Assembly (NCBI RefSeq): GCF_051668705.1
Contig: NZ_CP196351.1
Coordinates: 1,674,001 to 1,738,000 of the forward strand
DNA: 64,000 nt
DNA from: Alterisphingorhabdus sp051668705
Lineage (GTDB): Bacteria; Pseudomonadota; Alphaproteobacteria; Sphingomonadales; Sphingomonadaceae
Reading direction: 5' to 3'
The notes under the pieces were generated by a model. That model was not told where the DNA came from, ran no database searches, and worked only from the letters and a program-made list of their open reading frames with translations. This document shows, piece after piece, positions 37,307 to 45,873 of the stretch. Numbering within the stretch: the first letter of the stretch is position 1; each line of letters opens with the position of its first letter. The translations under genes and the position numbers were made by a program.

Positions 37307-38676
37307 GCGCCTGTCTCCTGTGCCATAATCGCGCCAAGTGCGTCCACCAACGCTGTAATATCTTCCTCGCTGGTCGTCTCTGTCACAGCGACCAACATGG
37401 TGTCGTCCAATTGGTGTTCATCAGGGAATAGCCGTGCCAGTGATACGCCCCCTAATATGCCTTGGTCCGCCAGTTCGCGGACAATAGGCCGCGCATCCCT
37501 ACCAAGACGGATAGCAAACTCATTGAAGAAACTCTGATTAAGCAATGTCACGCCATCTATGGCAGACAAAGCATCCGCAGCCTTCACTGCCAGAGCATGG
37601 TTTAGCTGGGCCAGATCGCGTAGCCCTTTCTCCCCCAATAACGTCATGTGAATGCTGAACGCCAAAGCGCACAGACCGCTATTGGTACAAATATTGGACG
37701 TCGCTTTTTCACGGCGAATATGTTGCTCACGCGTTGATAAAGTGAGCACAAAACCGCGCTCGCCATTGGCATCGACCGTCTCACCACAAAGGCGGCCGGG
37801 CATTTGGCGCAAATATTTTTTCTGACAAGCAAAAAGGCCGATATAAGGCCCGCCAAATTGCAGGCCTACGCCCAATGATTGCCCTTCGCCAACAACTATG
37901 TCTGCACCCATTTCTCCTGGGCTCTTAATCGCGCCCAAAGCCACTGGTTCAGTGACGACTGCAATAACCAGCGCTTTTTGCGCATGTGCAGCTTCAACGA
38001 CCCTGCTCATATCGTCTATACGGCCCAAAATATCAGGATATTGCACCACAACACAGCTGGTATCGCCATCAATAGCGGCAACCAGCGCATCATAATCCGT
38101 CGCCGCTTCGAGTATTGGCGGGCCGCTGCGTAGATCATCCTGTGTAAATCGTGCCATGGTTTGGCAGACAGAGGCGTAATGCGGGTGCAGGCCCGATGAT
38201 AGCAATGCCTTGCCGCGCTTGGTAATACGGCGTGCCATAACGATCGCTTCCCAACATGCGGTTGAACCATCATACATGCTGGCATTGGCGACATCACAAC
38301 CAAAAAGCCGCGCCACCTGGCTTTGAAATTCAAACAGCATTTGCAGCGTGCCCTGCGCAATTTCCGGTTGATAGGGCGTATATGCCGTCAGAAACTCGCC
38401 GCGCTGTATGATATGGTCAACACTGGCCGGCACATGGTGGCGATATGCCCCTGCCCCCAGGAAAAACGGCATTTGCCCGGCCACACTATTTTGTGCAGCG
38501 AGTTTTTGCATGTGCCGCTCAACCGCCATTTCACTGGTATGCATTGGCAAATCGCGAATAGGGCCATCAAGGCGTGCCGCCTCAGGAACATCGGCAAACA
38601 ACGCGTCCACATCAGGAGCGCCAATTGTGCGCAGCATATCCTGTCGATCAGTTTCAGTAAGCGGCAAATAACGCAT
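37303..38676 (-). CDS. gcvPA: Glycine dehydrogenase (P protein) subunit 1
   Basis: A 457-residue partner of GcvPB with the same fold. It starts MRYLPLTETDRQDMLRTIG, then has FLGAGAYRHHVPASVDHI, TAYTPYQPEIAQGTLQ and SMYDGSTA, all characteristic of subunit 1. The PLP lysine is carried by the other subunit. It follows gcvH by 26 bases. Confidence 0.95.
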   Translation of the reverse strand: MRYLPLTETDRQDMLRTIGAPDVDALFADVPEAARLDGPIRDLPMHTSEMAVERHMQKLAAQNSVAGQMPFFLGAGAYRHHVPASVDHIIQRGEFLTAYTPYQPEIAQGTLQMLFEFQSQVARLFGCDVANASMYDGSTACWEAIVMARRITKRGKALLSSGLHPHYASVCQTMARFTQDDLRSGPPILEAATDYDALVAAIDGDTSCVVVQYPDILGRIDDMSRVVEAAHAQKALVIAVVTEPVALGAIKSPGEMGADIVVGEGQSLGVGLQFGGPYIGLFACQKKYLRQMPGRLCGETVDANGERGFVLTLSTREQHIRREKATSNICTNSGLCALAFSIHMTLLGEKGLRDLAQLNHALAVKAADALSAIDGVTLLNQSFFNEFAIRLGRDARPIVRELADQGILGGVSLARLFPDEHQLDDTMLVAVTETTSEEDITALVDALGAIMAQETGA

Positions 38677-38702
38677 GAAATTAAATCCTTATTCGCAGTA
38701 TT

Positions 38703-39074
38703 TTAGAGCGTTTTTAGGTAGGTTTTATAATCTGAAGCGCTCATCAAATCTTCTAATTCGGAAGTGTCGCTCAGTGTCAGCTTAAAGAACCAGCCCTCAC
38801 CTTCCGGGTCACTATTGACCAGTGAAGGGTCTTCGGCCAGCGCTTCATTGCCTTCGATAACGTCACCGCTAACCGGCGAATATACATCGCTGGCAGCCTT
38901 TACCGACTCAACCACTGCGGCCTCATCGCCCTTATCAAATTGCTTGCCCTCATCAGGCACTTCAACAAACACCACATCGCCAAGCTGCTCTTGCGCATGA
39001 TCGGTGATGCCAACGGTCGCGATATCGCCCTCGACCAAAATCCACTCATGTTCTTCAGTGAAATATAATGACAT
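38703..39074 (-). CDS. gcvH: Glycine cleavage H protein
   Basis: A 123-residue lipoyl carrier that shuttles the aminomethyl group between P, T and L proteins. The lipoylated lysine is in VESVKAASDVYSP (near residue 60), and the HEWI N-terminus and NSDPEGEGWFFK C-terminus are typical. Lies between gcvT and gcvPA. No gcvL (lpd) gene is in the window. Confidence 0.97.
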   Translation of the reverse strand: MSLYFTEEHEWILVEGDIATVGITDHAQEQLGDVVFVEVPDEGKQFDKGDEAAVVESVKAASDVYSPVSGDVIEGNEALAEDPSLVNSDPEGEGWFFKLTLSDTSELEDLMSASDYKTYLKTL

Positions 39075-39113
39075 GGCGTATTCTCCTTTAGACTATATTA
39101 TTCAGGCCTGCCT

Positions 39114-40226
39114 CTAGGCAGATTTGGGACGACGGTGATAACCATTAGGCACAAAGGGCATAGTGGTAACCGTGGAAGCGATGATCTTGTTCCGTTGGCG
39201 CAGAGAAATAGTGGTGCCAGAGATAGCCAAGTCGGCGGGGATATAGGCCATGGCGATTGGCCGCTCCAAAGTTGGAGAAAACCCGCCACTGGTGACCATG
39301 CCAATAACTGCACCGTCATCATCGACAACCTCTGCACCCTCACGCACCGGTTGGCGTCCTTCAATGGCCAAACCAACGCGCTTGCGCATAGCTTTATCGG
39401 GATATTGCGCCAAAACTTGCGCTGCACCTGCAAAATTGCCCTTTTCACGGCGTGTTTTGGACAATGCAAAGTTCAAATCCGCCTCAACCGGCAGTGTCTC
39501 AGGTGTCAGGTCATGCCCATAAAGTGGCAATCCGGCCTCAAGGCGCAAACTATCGCGCGCGCCCAAACCTACCGGTTTAACCTCATCCATGGCGCGCAGT
39601 GCGTCAGCCAGTTTCTGCACATGCGCGGCGGGTACAGAAATCTCAAAACCATCTTCACCGGTATAGCCGGAACGGCTAACACCCAATGGTATGCCCCCCC
39701 ATTCAAAGGGCCCGCTCTCCATAAAATAGAGTTCAGCAGCACCGGGAACGAGACGAGCAAAAGCCGTAACAGCCTTTGGCCCTTGCAACGCTAACAGAGC
39801 ATCATCAGTGCGATGAACCAGTGTTACAGTCGCTGGCAGATTGGCTTGCATATAAGCGATATCGTCATGCTTGGTTGCGCCATTGACCACCAGATAAAGA
39901 TGCTTGGCAGCATTGGTGACCATCAGATCATCCAATATCCCGCCTTTGTCATTAAGCAGCAAGGTGTAACGAATTTTGCCCGGCTTCAACGTGGTCATTG
40001 CGCCGGGAACAATCGCTTCCAATGCTTCAGCGGCACCATCACCAATCAGATTGAGTTGCCCCATATGACTGACATCAAACAGGCCCGCATTGGCCCGCGT
40101 CCATAGATGTTCAGCCATAATGCCTTCATATTGGATCGGCATGGAATAGCCTGCAAAAGGCACCATGCGCGCGCCTTGCGCAACATGCCAATCATTCAAC
40201 GGAAGCGGTGCAATAGTATCGGTCAC
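39114..40226 (-). CDS. gcvT: Aminomethyltransferase (T protein)
   Basis: A 370-residue T protein that transfers the methylene group to tetrahydrofolate. It begins with PLNDWHVAQGARMVPFAGYSMPIQY, then FDVSHMGQ, SRSGYTGEDGFEISVP, GLGARDSLRLEAGL and the C-terminal GMVTSGGFSPTL. The start is a GTG at 40226 with AAGGA eight bases upstream. The open frame continues 100 codons further, but those codons lie in the glycine riboswitch and are not translated. First gene of the gcv operon. Confidence 0.95.
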   Translation of the reverse strand: MTDTIAPLPLNDWHVAQGARMVPFAGYSMPIQYEGIMAEHLWTRANAGLFDVSHMGQLNLIGDGAAEALEAIVPGAMTTLKPGKIRYTLLLNDKGGILDDLMVTNAAKHLYLVVNGATKHDDIAYMQANLPATVTLVHRTDDALLALQGPKAVTAFARLVPGAAELYFMESGPFEWGGIPLGVSRSGYTGEDGFEISVPAAHVQKLADALRAMDEVKPVGLGARDSLRLEAGLPLYGHDLTPETLPVEADLNFALSKTRREKGNFAGAAQVLAQYPDKAMRKRVGLAIEGRQPVREGAEVVDDDGAVIGMVTSGGFSPTLERPIAMAYIPADLAISGTTISLRQRNKIIASTVTTMPFVPNGYHRRPKSA

Positions 40227-40304
40227 GCGGCAGTCCTTTTCGGAGCCTGTCTTTATGCAAAGAAAGGCCGGGTTCAGTGCAGACATGGCCTGGGCCATAT
40301 CTTT

Positions 40305-40526
40305 GCTGCCCCCTCTGTCACGGGTACCTGAGAGTTTTCCCGGGCTGATTAAGGCCAAAGCCAAAATCGCCTGATTACCCCTTCGGTGGCCTCTAATGTT
40401 AACCATTAAAGACGCTTTCCAGAGTGTCCTGCCGATACGGTCCTTGAGACCTGAGAGTTTCCGGGGCGGTTGCTCCTTCGGTAGCCAGATACGCATATTA
40501 CCGCGAATCCAAGCATTCTCCCGCAT
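40305..40526 (-). promoter_or_regulatory. Tandem glycine riboswitch upstream of gcvT
   Basis: Two glycine aptamers read on the minus strand. Aptamer I (about 40420-40526) has GCCGAAGG-type core ACCGAAGGAGCAA at 40470-40481 and AAACTCTCAGG at 40450-40460. Aptamer II (about 40305-40415) has CACCGAAGGGGTAA at 40375-40386 and AAAACTCTCAGG at 40327-40338. Both core strings are hallmarks of the class. A short palindrome (ATGGCC, two bases, GGCCAT) at 40285-40298 lies between aptamer II and gcvT and may belong to the expression platform. No T-rich terminator is evident, so control may be at translation (inference). The class usually switches gcv genes on when glycine is abundant. Confidence 0.93.
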
Positions 40527-40554
40527 CAGCCTTGATTTGCACCAAAGACAAAAA

Positions 40555-40584
40555 TTAACTGCCGCAGGTGCGAAAAGGAGTCAA
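40555..40584 (-). promoter_or_regulatory. Possible gcv promoter
   Basis: TTGACT (40579-40584, minus strand) could be a -35 box. The expected -10 position, 17 bases on, holds only a poor match (CAGTTA, followed by ATT). Its placement about 30 bases before the riboswitch is right, but the match is weak. The rest of the 170 bases between the riboswitch and dgt shows nothing else. Confidence 0.28.
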
Positions 40585-40703
40585 TTCACTCTCTGGAATT
40601 AATTGGTAACAGTCTGAAAAGTCGCAGAATATTTATAATGTGCTTGCGGATAATTTGTGCCTGCCCTTGCAAATTGTTGCAGCGCAGCAATCCCACCCAC
40701 TAT

Positions 40704-41870
40704 TCAAACGTGAGTCAATCCTTCGGGCACGTGTCCGATATGCTCCGCATAACGGTTCAGGGCATAGCGATCCGTCATCCCTGCTATAAAATCCATAATC
40801 ATCCGGCCATTATGACAGGCATCATCGCTGAGCCGTGATTGCCAGTCCGATGGCAAATGCACTGGATTATTGCGGTAAAAACGTGCCAATTTTTCGATAA
40901 TATGGGCTGCTTTTTCTGCTGCTTCGCGTTGCTGAGGATGCAGATATAATTGTTTATACATAAACGCTTTTAACGCACGCTCTCGCGCAGCCATATCGTC
41001 AGAAAAACTACATATTATGCGGCCAGCGCTGCGTATATCGTCTGCACTGCTAATATTATGTGCCGAGAGTCTTTCACGGCTGGTTTCGATGACATCATTC
41101 ACCATCAGGCCAATTTGACCACGTACAAGCTCCCGCAAAAGCATAGCTTCGCTCGTCCCGGGGTAGCGGGTTCGGAGCATATGCCATTGTTCCGCAAGTG
41201 ACGGTTCTTCCAACAATACCGACAAATCCAAAAAGCCTGCACGATATCCATCATCTATATCATGATTGTCATAGGCAATATCATCCGCAACAGCCGCGAT
41301 CTGCGCTTCTAGTGACGCATAGCTGGTCAGTTCCAGCGGCATTGCATCATCGCATTGCTGCAATGCCCATGTGCGTTTCTCAACCGGTCCATTATGCTTG
41401 GCAAGTCCTTCCAGAACCTCCCAGGACAGATTCAGTCCGGGCCGATCTATATAGGGAGAATCGAGCTGCATCACAGTGCGCAATGTCTGTGCATTATGGT
41501 CAAAGCCGCCGCAATCGGCAAACACGGTATTGAGCGCGCGCTCTCCTGCATGCCCAAAGGGCGGGTGGCCAATATCATGTGACAAGCACAAGGCCTCGGT
41601 CAGATCTTCATTAGCGCCCAAGGCACGAGCAATTGTGCGACCAATTTGCGCAACCTCCAGACTATGCGTCAGACGGACACGGTAATGGTCGCCATCCGGC
41701 GCGATAAACACCTGCGTTTTGTGCCGCAAACGGCGGAACGATATCGAGTGAATGATGCGATCGCGATCCCGCTGAAAATCATCGCGCGGGCCACGCACAT
41801 TGCTGCGTTCTTCGGGAAATTGCCGACCCCGCGATTGCTCTGCATGGCTGGCATAGGATGCATGGGGCAT
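40704..41870 (-). CDS. dgt: Deoxyguanosinetriphosphate triphosphohydrolase-like HD protein
   Basis: A 388-residue HD-domain dNTP triphosphohydrolase. The metal site shows YRVRLTHSLEVAQIGR (His), LCLSHDIGHPPFGHAGERAL (HD motif) and IAYDNHDIDD (late Asp). It converts dGTP or other dNTPs to nucleoside and triphosphate. It starts six bases after the racemase stop and is the last gene of the transhydrogenase operon. The shorter bacterial type is usual in alphaproteobacteria. Confidence 0.93.
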   Translation of the reverse strand: MPHASYASHAEQSRGRQFPEERSNVRGPRDDFQRDRDRIIHSISFRRLRHKTQVFIAPDGDHYRVRLTHSLEVAQIGRTIARALGANEDLTEALCLSHDIGHPPFGHAGERALNTVFADCGGFDHNAQTLRTVMQLDSPYIDRPGLNLSWEVLEGLAKHNGPVEKRTWALQQCDDAMPLELTSYASLEAQIAAVADDIAYDNHDIDDGYRAGFLDLSVLLEEPSLAEQWHMLRTRYPGTSEAMLLRELVRGQIGLMVNDVIETSRERLSAHNISSADDIRSAGRIICSFSDDMAARERALKAFMYKQLYLHPQQREAAEKAAHIIEKLARFYRNNPVHLPSDWQSRLSDDACHNGRMIMDFIAGMTDRYALNRYAEHIGHVPEGLTHV

Positions 41871-41876
41871 ATCCCG

Positions 41877-42572
41877 TCAATCCGCCGTCAATATCCAGTC
41901 TACAGCCGCGTCAGCATGAATTTTGGTGCTGTCATAGATAGGCAACACATTGGCTTGTGTATTTACCAGCATTTCCAATTCGGTGCTGCCCAACACAATA
42001 GCCTCAATATCTTCTTTTGCGATATCTGTCAGAAAGGTCTTCATCGTCCGCTGGCTGTCACGATTGACATTGCCCTGCATCAATTCATCATAAATAATAC
42101 GGTCAATCTCTGTTACGCGTACCATATTGGGCGTCATCAGATTAACCCCGTGAGATACCAGACGGCGGCGATAAAAACTTTCAGTCATGACATTGCGTGT
42201 GCCGATAATCGCGGCTTTTCTTATATTGTCCTCTTGCATCTTCTGACCAACACAATCGGCAATATGGATAAGTGGGATAGAAATTTGAGACGCAATATCG
42301 TCAGCCACACGGTGCATGGAATTGGCGCAGATCAGCAATGCCGTGGCTCCAGCTTTTTCAAGCCTTTGCGCCGCATTGCCCAATTTATCGGCAGCCATTT
42401 CCCATTGCTCGGGCTTTTCAAGGCGCGAAAGATCGCAAAAGTTAAAACTCTCTATAATCAATGGCGCACTGCACATGCCGCCCGCGCGGCGCTGCACATC
42501 ACGGTTGATATGGCGATAATAGGTGATGGTTGAGGCCCAGCTCATCCCACCTAACAAACCGACTTTCCGCAT
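41877..42572 (-). CDS. Aspartate/glutamate racemase-family protein
   Basis: A 231-residue PLP-independent racemase homologue. The N-terminus KVGLLGGMSWASTITYYRHIN matches the aspartate racemase family. The first catalytic cysteine is present in LLICANSMH, near residue 85. In the second motif, usually LGCTE, the codon is AGC, giving LGSTE near residue 195: the second acid/base cysteine is a serine. Activity may thus be one-sided, or the protein may act on another substrate. The start shares one base with the pntB stop (TAATG), so it is probably coupled to pntB. Confidence 0.88.
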   Translation of the reverse strand: MRKVGLLGGMSWASTITYYRHINRDVQRRAGGMCSAPLIIESFNFCDLSRLEKPEQWEMAADKLGNAAQRLEKAGATALLICANSMHRVADDIASQISIPLIHIADCVGQKMQEDNIRKAAIIGTRNVMTESFYRRRLVSHGVNLMTPNMVRVTEIDRIIYDELMQGNVNRDSQRTMKTFLTDIAKEDIEAIVLGSTELEMLVNTQANVLPIYDSTKIHADAAVDWILTAD

Positions 42573-44065
42573 TAATCGAGTGCCTTAACGATAGACTCGA
42601 CCATCTTCTTGGCATCCGACAACAGCATCATCGTCTGGTCCATATAGAACACATCATTATCAACGCCTGCATAGCCAACACCGCCCATTGAGCGTTTAAT
42701 GAAAAATACCTGTTTGGCCTTATCAACGTCAAAAACCGGCATGCCGTAAATGGGTGATGATTTGTCTGTCTTAGCGGCAGGGTTCACAACATCATTCGCA
42801 CCGATAATGAACGCCACATCGGCCTGTGCAAATTCGCTGTTAATGTCTTCAAGCTCAAACACTTCATCATAAGGCACATTGGCCTCTGCCAACAGCACGT
42901 TCATATGCCCGGGCATACGGCCAGCGACCGGGTGAATAGCGTATTTCACATCTACGCCTTCCGCTTTCAGCGCATCCGCCATTTCGCGCAAAACATGCTG
43001 TGCCTGTGCCACCGCCATGCCATAACCTGGAATGATAATAACCTTTTCAGCCTGTTTCAGCATGAACGCGGCATCATCTGCGCTACCTTGCTTATAAGGG
43101 CGCTGTTCGCGCACTTCGCCGCCGCCTGCTGCATCTTCTGCGCCAAAGCCACCGGCAATAACGCTAATGAAACTGCGGTTCATCGCCTTACACATAATGT
43201 AGGACAAGATTGCGCCGGACGAACCAACCAGAGCGCCGGTGATAATCATCGCCGTATTGCCCAGCGTAAAGCCCATCGCTGCCGCGGCCCAGCCAGAATA
43301 GCTGTTCAGCATTGACACCACGACCGGCATATCCGCGCCGCCAATTGGGATGATGAGCAGAAAACCGATAATGAAAGCCAAGACAGTGATCCAGATGATC
43401 AACTGCCCTTCGCCAGCACCGCCAGCCCCAGACACGGCATAGGCGCCGATCATAACCAATATCGCGCCCAGCACACCAAGGTTGATCAAATGCCGCGCGG
43501 GCAGCAATATCGGTGAACCGGACATATTGCCGTTCAATTTTAAGAAAGCGATAACCGAGCCGGAAAATGTGATGGCACCAATGGCGATACCAAGGCCCAG
43601 CTCAATACGGCTAGCGAGCAAAATTTGACCCGCATCGTCAACAATATTGAAGCCAATCGGATCGAGCCAAGCGGCCAGACCGACCAAAACAGCGGCCAGA
43701 CCAACAAGCGAGTGAAAAGCCGCCACAAGTTGCGGCATATCCGTCATCGCAATGCGGCGCGCTGTTACAAAACCAATCGCTGCACCAATAGCGATAGCGA
43801 TGCCGATTTCGGGCAAGCTGGCAATTTGATGCGTGATCAATGTTGTCACCACCGCGATCAACATACCCGCCATGCCATAACGGTTGCCCGCACGGCTGGT
43901 TTCAGGGTGCGATAGTCCGCGCAGTGCCAGAATGAAGAAAACGCCAGCTACAAGATAAGCCAGCGCAACCATAGGATTGACGGCTTCCCCGCCGCCAGCC
44001 GCCAAAGCAGGTGTGATAGGAAACGCCATAAGGGCGAACGGTAGAGAAGAAAGAACCCGCATCAT
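42572..44065 (-). CDS. pntB: NAD(P) transhydrogenase subunit beta
   Basis: A 497-residue subunit with nine or so membrane segments (residues ~25-290) followed by the NADP-binding domain III. VIIPGYGMAVAQAQHVL, HPVAGRMPGHMNVLLAEA and IIGANDVVNPAA mark domain III. The enzyme uses the proton gradient to make NADPH from NADH. Its start overlaps the pntAB stop as ATGA. Confidence 0.96.
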   Translation of the reverse strand: MMRVLSSLPFALMAFPITPALAAGGGEAVNPMVALAYLVAGVFFILALRGLSHPETSRAGNRYGMAGMLIAVVTTLITHQIASLPEIGIAIAIGAAIGFVTARRIAMTDMPQLVAAFHSLVGLAAVLVGLAAWLDPIGFNIVDDAGQILLASRIELGLGIAIGAITFSGSVIAFLKLNGNMSGSPILLPARHLINLGVLGAILVMIGAYAVSGAGGAGEGQLIIWITVLAFIIGFLLIIPIGGADMPVVVSMLNSYSGWAAAAMGFTLGNTAMIITGALVGSSGAILSYIMCKAMNRSFISVIAGGFGAEDAAGGGEVREQRPYKQGSADDAAFMLKQAEKVIIIPGYGMAVAQAQHVLREMADALKAEGVDVKYAIHPVAGRMPGHMNVLLAEANVPYDEVFELEDINSEFAQADVAFIIGANDVVNPAAKTDKSSPIYGMPVFDVDKAKQVFFIKRSMGGVGYAGVDNDVFYMDQTMMLLSDAKKMVESIVKALD

Positions 44066-44346
44066 TTCTTCTCTTTCTTTTTATACATGGCGAGCATCCG
44101 CTCCGTCACCGCAAAACCGCCGAAAATGTTAACCGCTGCCATCACCACAGCCGCAAGCCCCAGATATTTGGCAATAGGTGATGTGGCTTCTGCACTGGCG
44201 ACAAGTGCACCGACGATAATCACAGAGGAGATCGCGTTGGTCACCGCCATAAGCGGCGTATGCAATGCGGGCGTTACCGACCAAACGACATAATAGCCAA
44301 CAAAACAGGCCATCACGAAGATGGAGAGAATTGAAATAAAGTCCAT
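44062..44346 (-). CDS. pntAB: NAD(P) transhydrogenase subunit alpha part 2
   Basis: A 94-residue membrane subunit with three segments (about 5-25, 32-52, 56-80) and the conserved SVTPALHTPLMAVTNAISSVIIVGAL region. It corresponds to the membrane end of the E. coli alpha subunit, which in alphaproteobacteria is a separate protein. It lies 11 bases after pntAA. Confidence 0.95.
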   Translation of the reverse strand: MDFISILSIFVMACFVGYYVVWSVTPALHTPLMAVTNAISSVIIVGALVASAEATSPIAKYLGLAAVVMAAVNIFGGFAVTERMLAMYKKKEKK

Positions 44347-44357
44347 TTCACAAATTC

Positions 44358-45497
44358 CTAAGTTTGGGCAAGGCGTGGATGCACCACGGCGCCATCTTTG
44401 GTCAGACGGATTGCATCGCCAATTTCTTCATCCAACACTGGCTTGCCCGTTTCTTTATCCCAAAAGGCGGAGAGGAAATTAAAGATATTGCGCGAAAACA
44501 GCGCGGAGCTATCTGCAGCCATGCTAGATGGCATATTGCGTGCACCAATAATTTTGACGCCGTGCTTTTCAACAACTTCGCCAGCAACCGCGCCTTCGAC
44601 ATTGCCGCCAGCTTCCGCCGCCAAGTCAACAATGACCGAGCCTGCGCGCATTGTGGCGAGCTGACTATCCGACACCAAAAGCGGTGCCGGACGCCCTGGA
44701 ATTAGCGCGGTGGTGATGACAATATCCTGCTTGGCAATATGTGAGGAGACCAATTCAGCCTGCACGGCCTTTTGCTCACCAGTCAATTCGGCCGCATAAC
44801 CGCCCTCGCCATCAGCCTCCAGACCTTCAGCAAAAACGGCTTTTGCGCCAAGACTCTCAATCTGTTCACGCGTTTCAGGCCGAACATCGGTCGCGCTGAC
44901 CTGTGCGCCAAGACGCCGCGCCGTCGCAATCGCTTGCAATCCAGCAACGCCAACACCCATGACAAAGCAGCGTGCAGCCGAAACCGTGCCAGCCGCCGTC
45001 ATCATCATCGGGAAGGCACGGCCATAATGGGCACCCGCTTCTAACACGGCCTTATAACCGGAAAGATTTGACTGTGATGACAATATATCCATCGACTGAG
45101 CGCGGGTGATGCGTGGCATGAATTCCATTGCCAAAGCCTCGACTCCCAAGGCTGCATAAGCATCAACGCGCTTACGATCTCCAACCGGATTAAGACCGGC
45201 CACGAGCCATGCGCCTTTTTGCACTGATTTCATCTTGGCTGGGTCAACCCCTTGAACACCGACAATAATATCAGCGGCCTTAACGCCTACAGCCTGTGTC
45301 ACGATTTCAGCGCCAGCGGCGGCATAATCATCATCGGCAATATTGGCCGTCTCGCCCGCGCCCTTTTGAACCAAAAGCCTGGCTCCGAGACCAATGAACT
45401 TTTTTACCGTTTCAGGAGTTGCCGCAACCCGCCGCTCAAATTCTGCGGCCTCTTTGGCAATGAAAATTGTGCATGCTGATGTTGTGCTGTCACTCAT
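44358..45497 (-). CDS. pntAA: NAD(P) transhydrogenase subunit alpha part 1
   Basis: A 379-residue soluble domain I, which binds NAD(H). It shows EFERRVAATPETVKKFIGLG at the N-terminus, and RAQSMDILSSQSNLSGYKAV, GVGVAGLQAIATARRLGAQVSATDVRPE (dinucleotide fold) and DLAAEAGGNVEG. A split alpha subunit is typical of alphaproteobacteria. It lies five bases after the oxidase subunit IV gene. Confidence 0.95.
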   Translation of the reverse strand: MSDSTTSACTIFIAKEAAEFERRVAATPETVKKFIGLGARLLVQKGAGETANIADDDYAAAGAEIVTQAVGVKAADIIVGVQGVDPAKMKSVQKGAWLVAGLNPVGDRKRVDAYAALGVEALAMEFMPRITRAQSMDILSSQSNLSGYKAVLEAGAHYGRAFPMMMTAAGTVSAARCFVMGVGVAGLQAIATARRLGAQVSATDVRPETREQIESLGAKAVFAEGLEADGEGGYAAELTGEQKAVQAELVSSHIAKQDIVITTALIPGRPAPLLVSDSQLATMRAGSVIVDLAAEAGGNVEGAVAGEVVEKHGVKIIGARNMPSSMAADSSALFSRNIFNFLSAFWDKETGKPVLDEEIGDAIRLTKDGAVVHPRLAQT

Positions 45498-45502
45498 ATT
45501 GT

Positions 45503-45643
45503 CTAGCTAGCAATGACGAGTACGACGAGGACCGTTACTATCACAGAAACTATCGTTCCGCGCTTAAGCAGTTTGATAAATCCAGAATAGGTGCCATTGG
45601 CTGCGTCCATATTGGAATCATGCATATTAATATCCGAAGACAT
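45503..45643 (-). CDS. aa3-type cytochrome c oxidase subunit IV
   Basis: A 46-residue protein with a short polar head and one membrane segment (about 27-44). NGTYSGFIKLLKRGTIVSVIVTVL matches the small bacterial aa3-oxidase subunit IV family, which packs against the oxidase core. The ATG at 45643 has GAAAGGATC before it. Five bases separate it from pntAA, an arrangement often seen in alphaproteobacteria. The core oxidase genes are not in the window. Confidence 0.85.
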   Translation of the reverse strand: MSSDINMHDSNMDAANGTYSGFIKLLKRGTIVSVIVTVLVVLVIAS

Positions 45644-45873
45644 GGTGATCCTTTCGCAATAATTGCTATTTTTATTCAAAAGACTGTTAGCGCGTAGTGG
45701 TGCATTGCTCAAGCGCTGGCGCAACATAAATCCCGAAACTGTTTCCAAAGGCCAGAAGTGCGACAATAGAGCACCAACTCCCCTTCACCTCATATTTACC
45801 ATTAAACGCTAATAATGTGCCGATACGGGACAATAGGCCAGTTATTTGACTGGTAAATCGAAGGCATAGGCTC

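Noticed and set aside
40227..40526. 100-codon N-terminal extension of gcvT
   Set aside because: The codons coincide with the two glycine aptamers, whose core strings are unmistakable, and the GTG at 40226 has its own ribosome site.
41646..42533. 295-codon open frame antisense to the racemase and dgt genes
   Set aside because: The minus-strand genes have clear family motifs; the plus-strand translation shows none.
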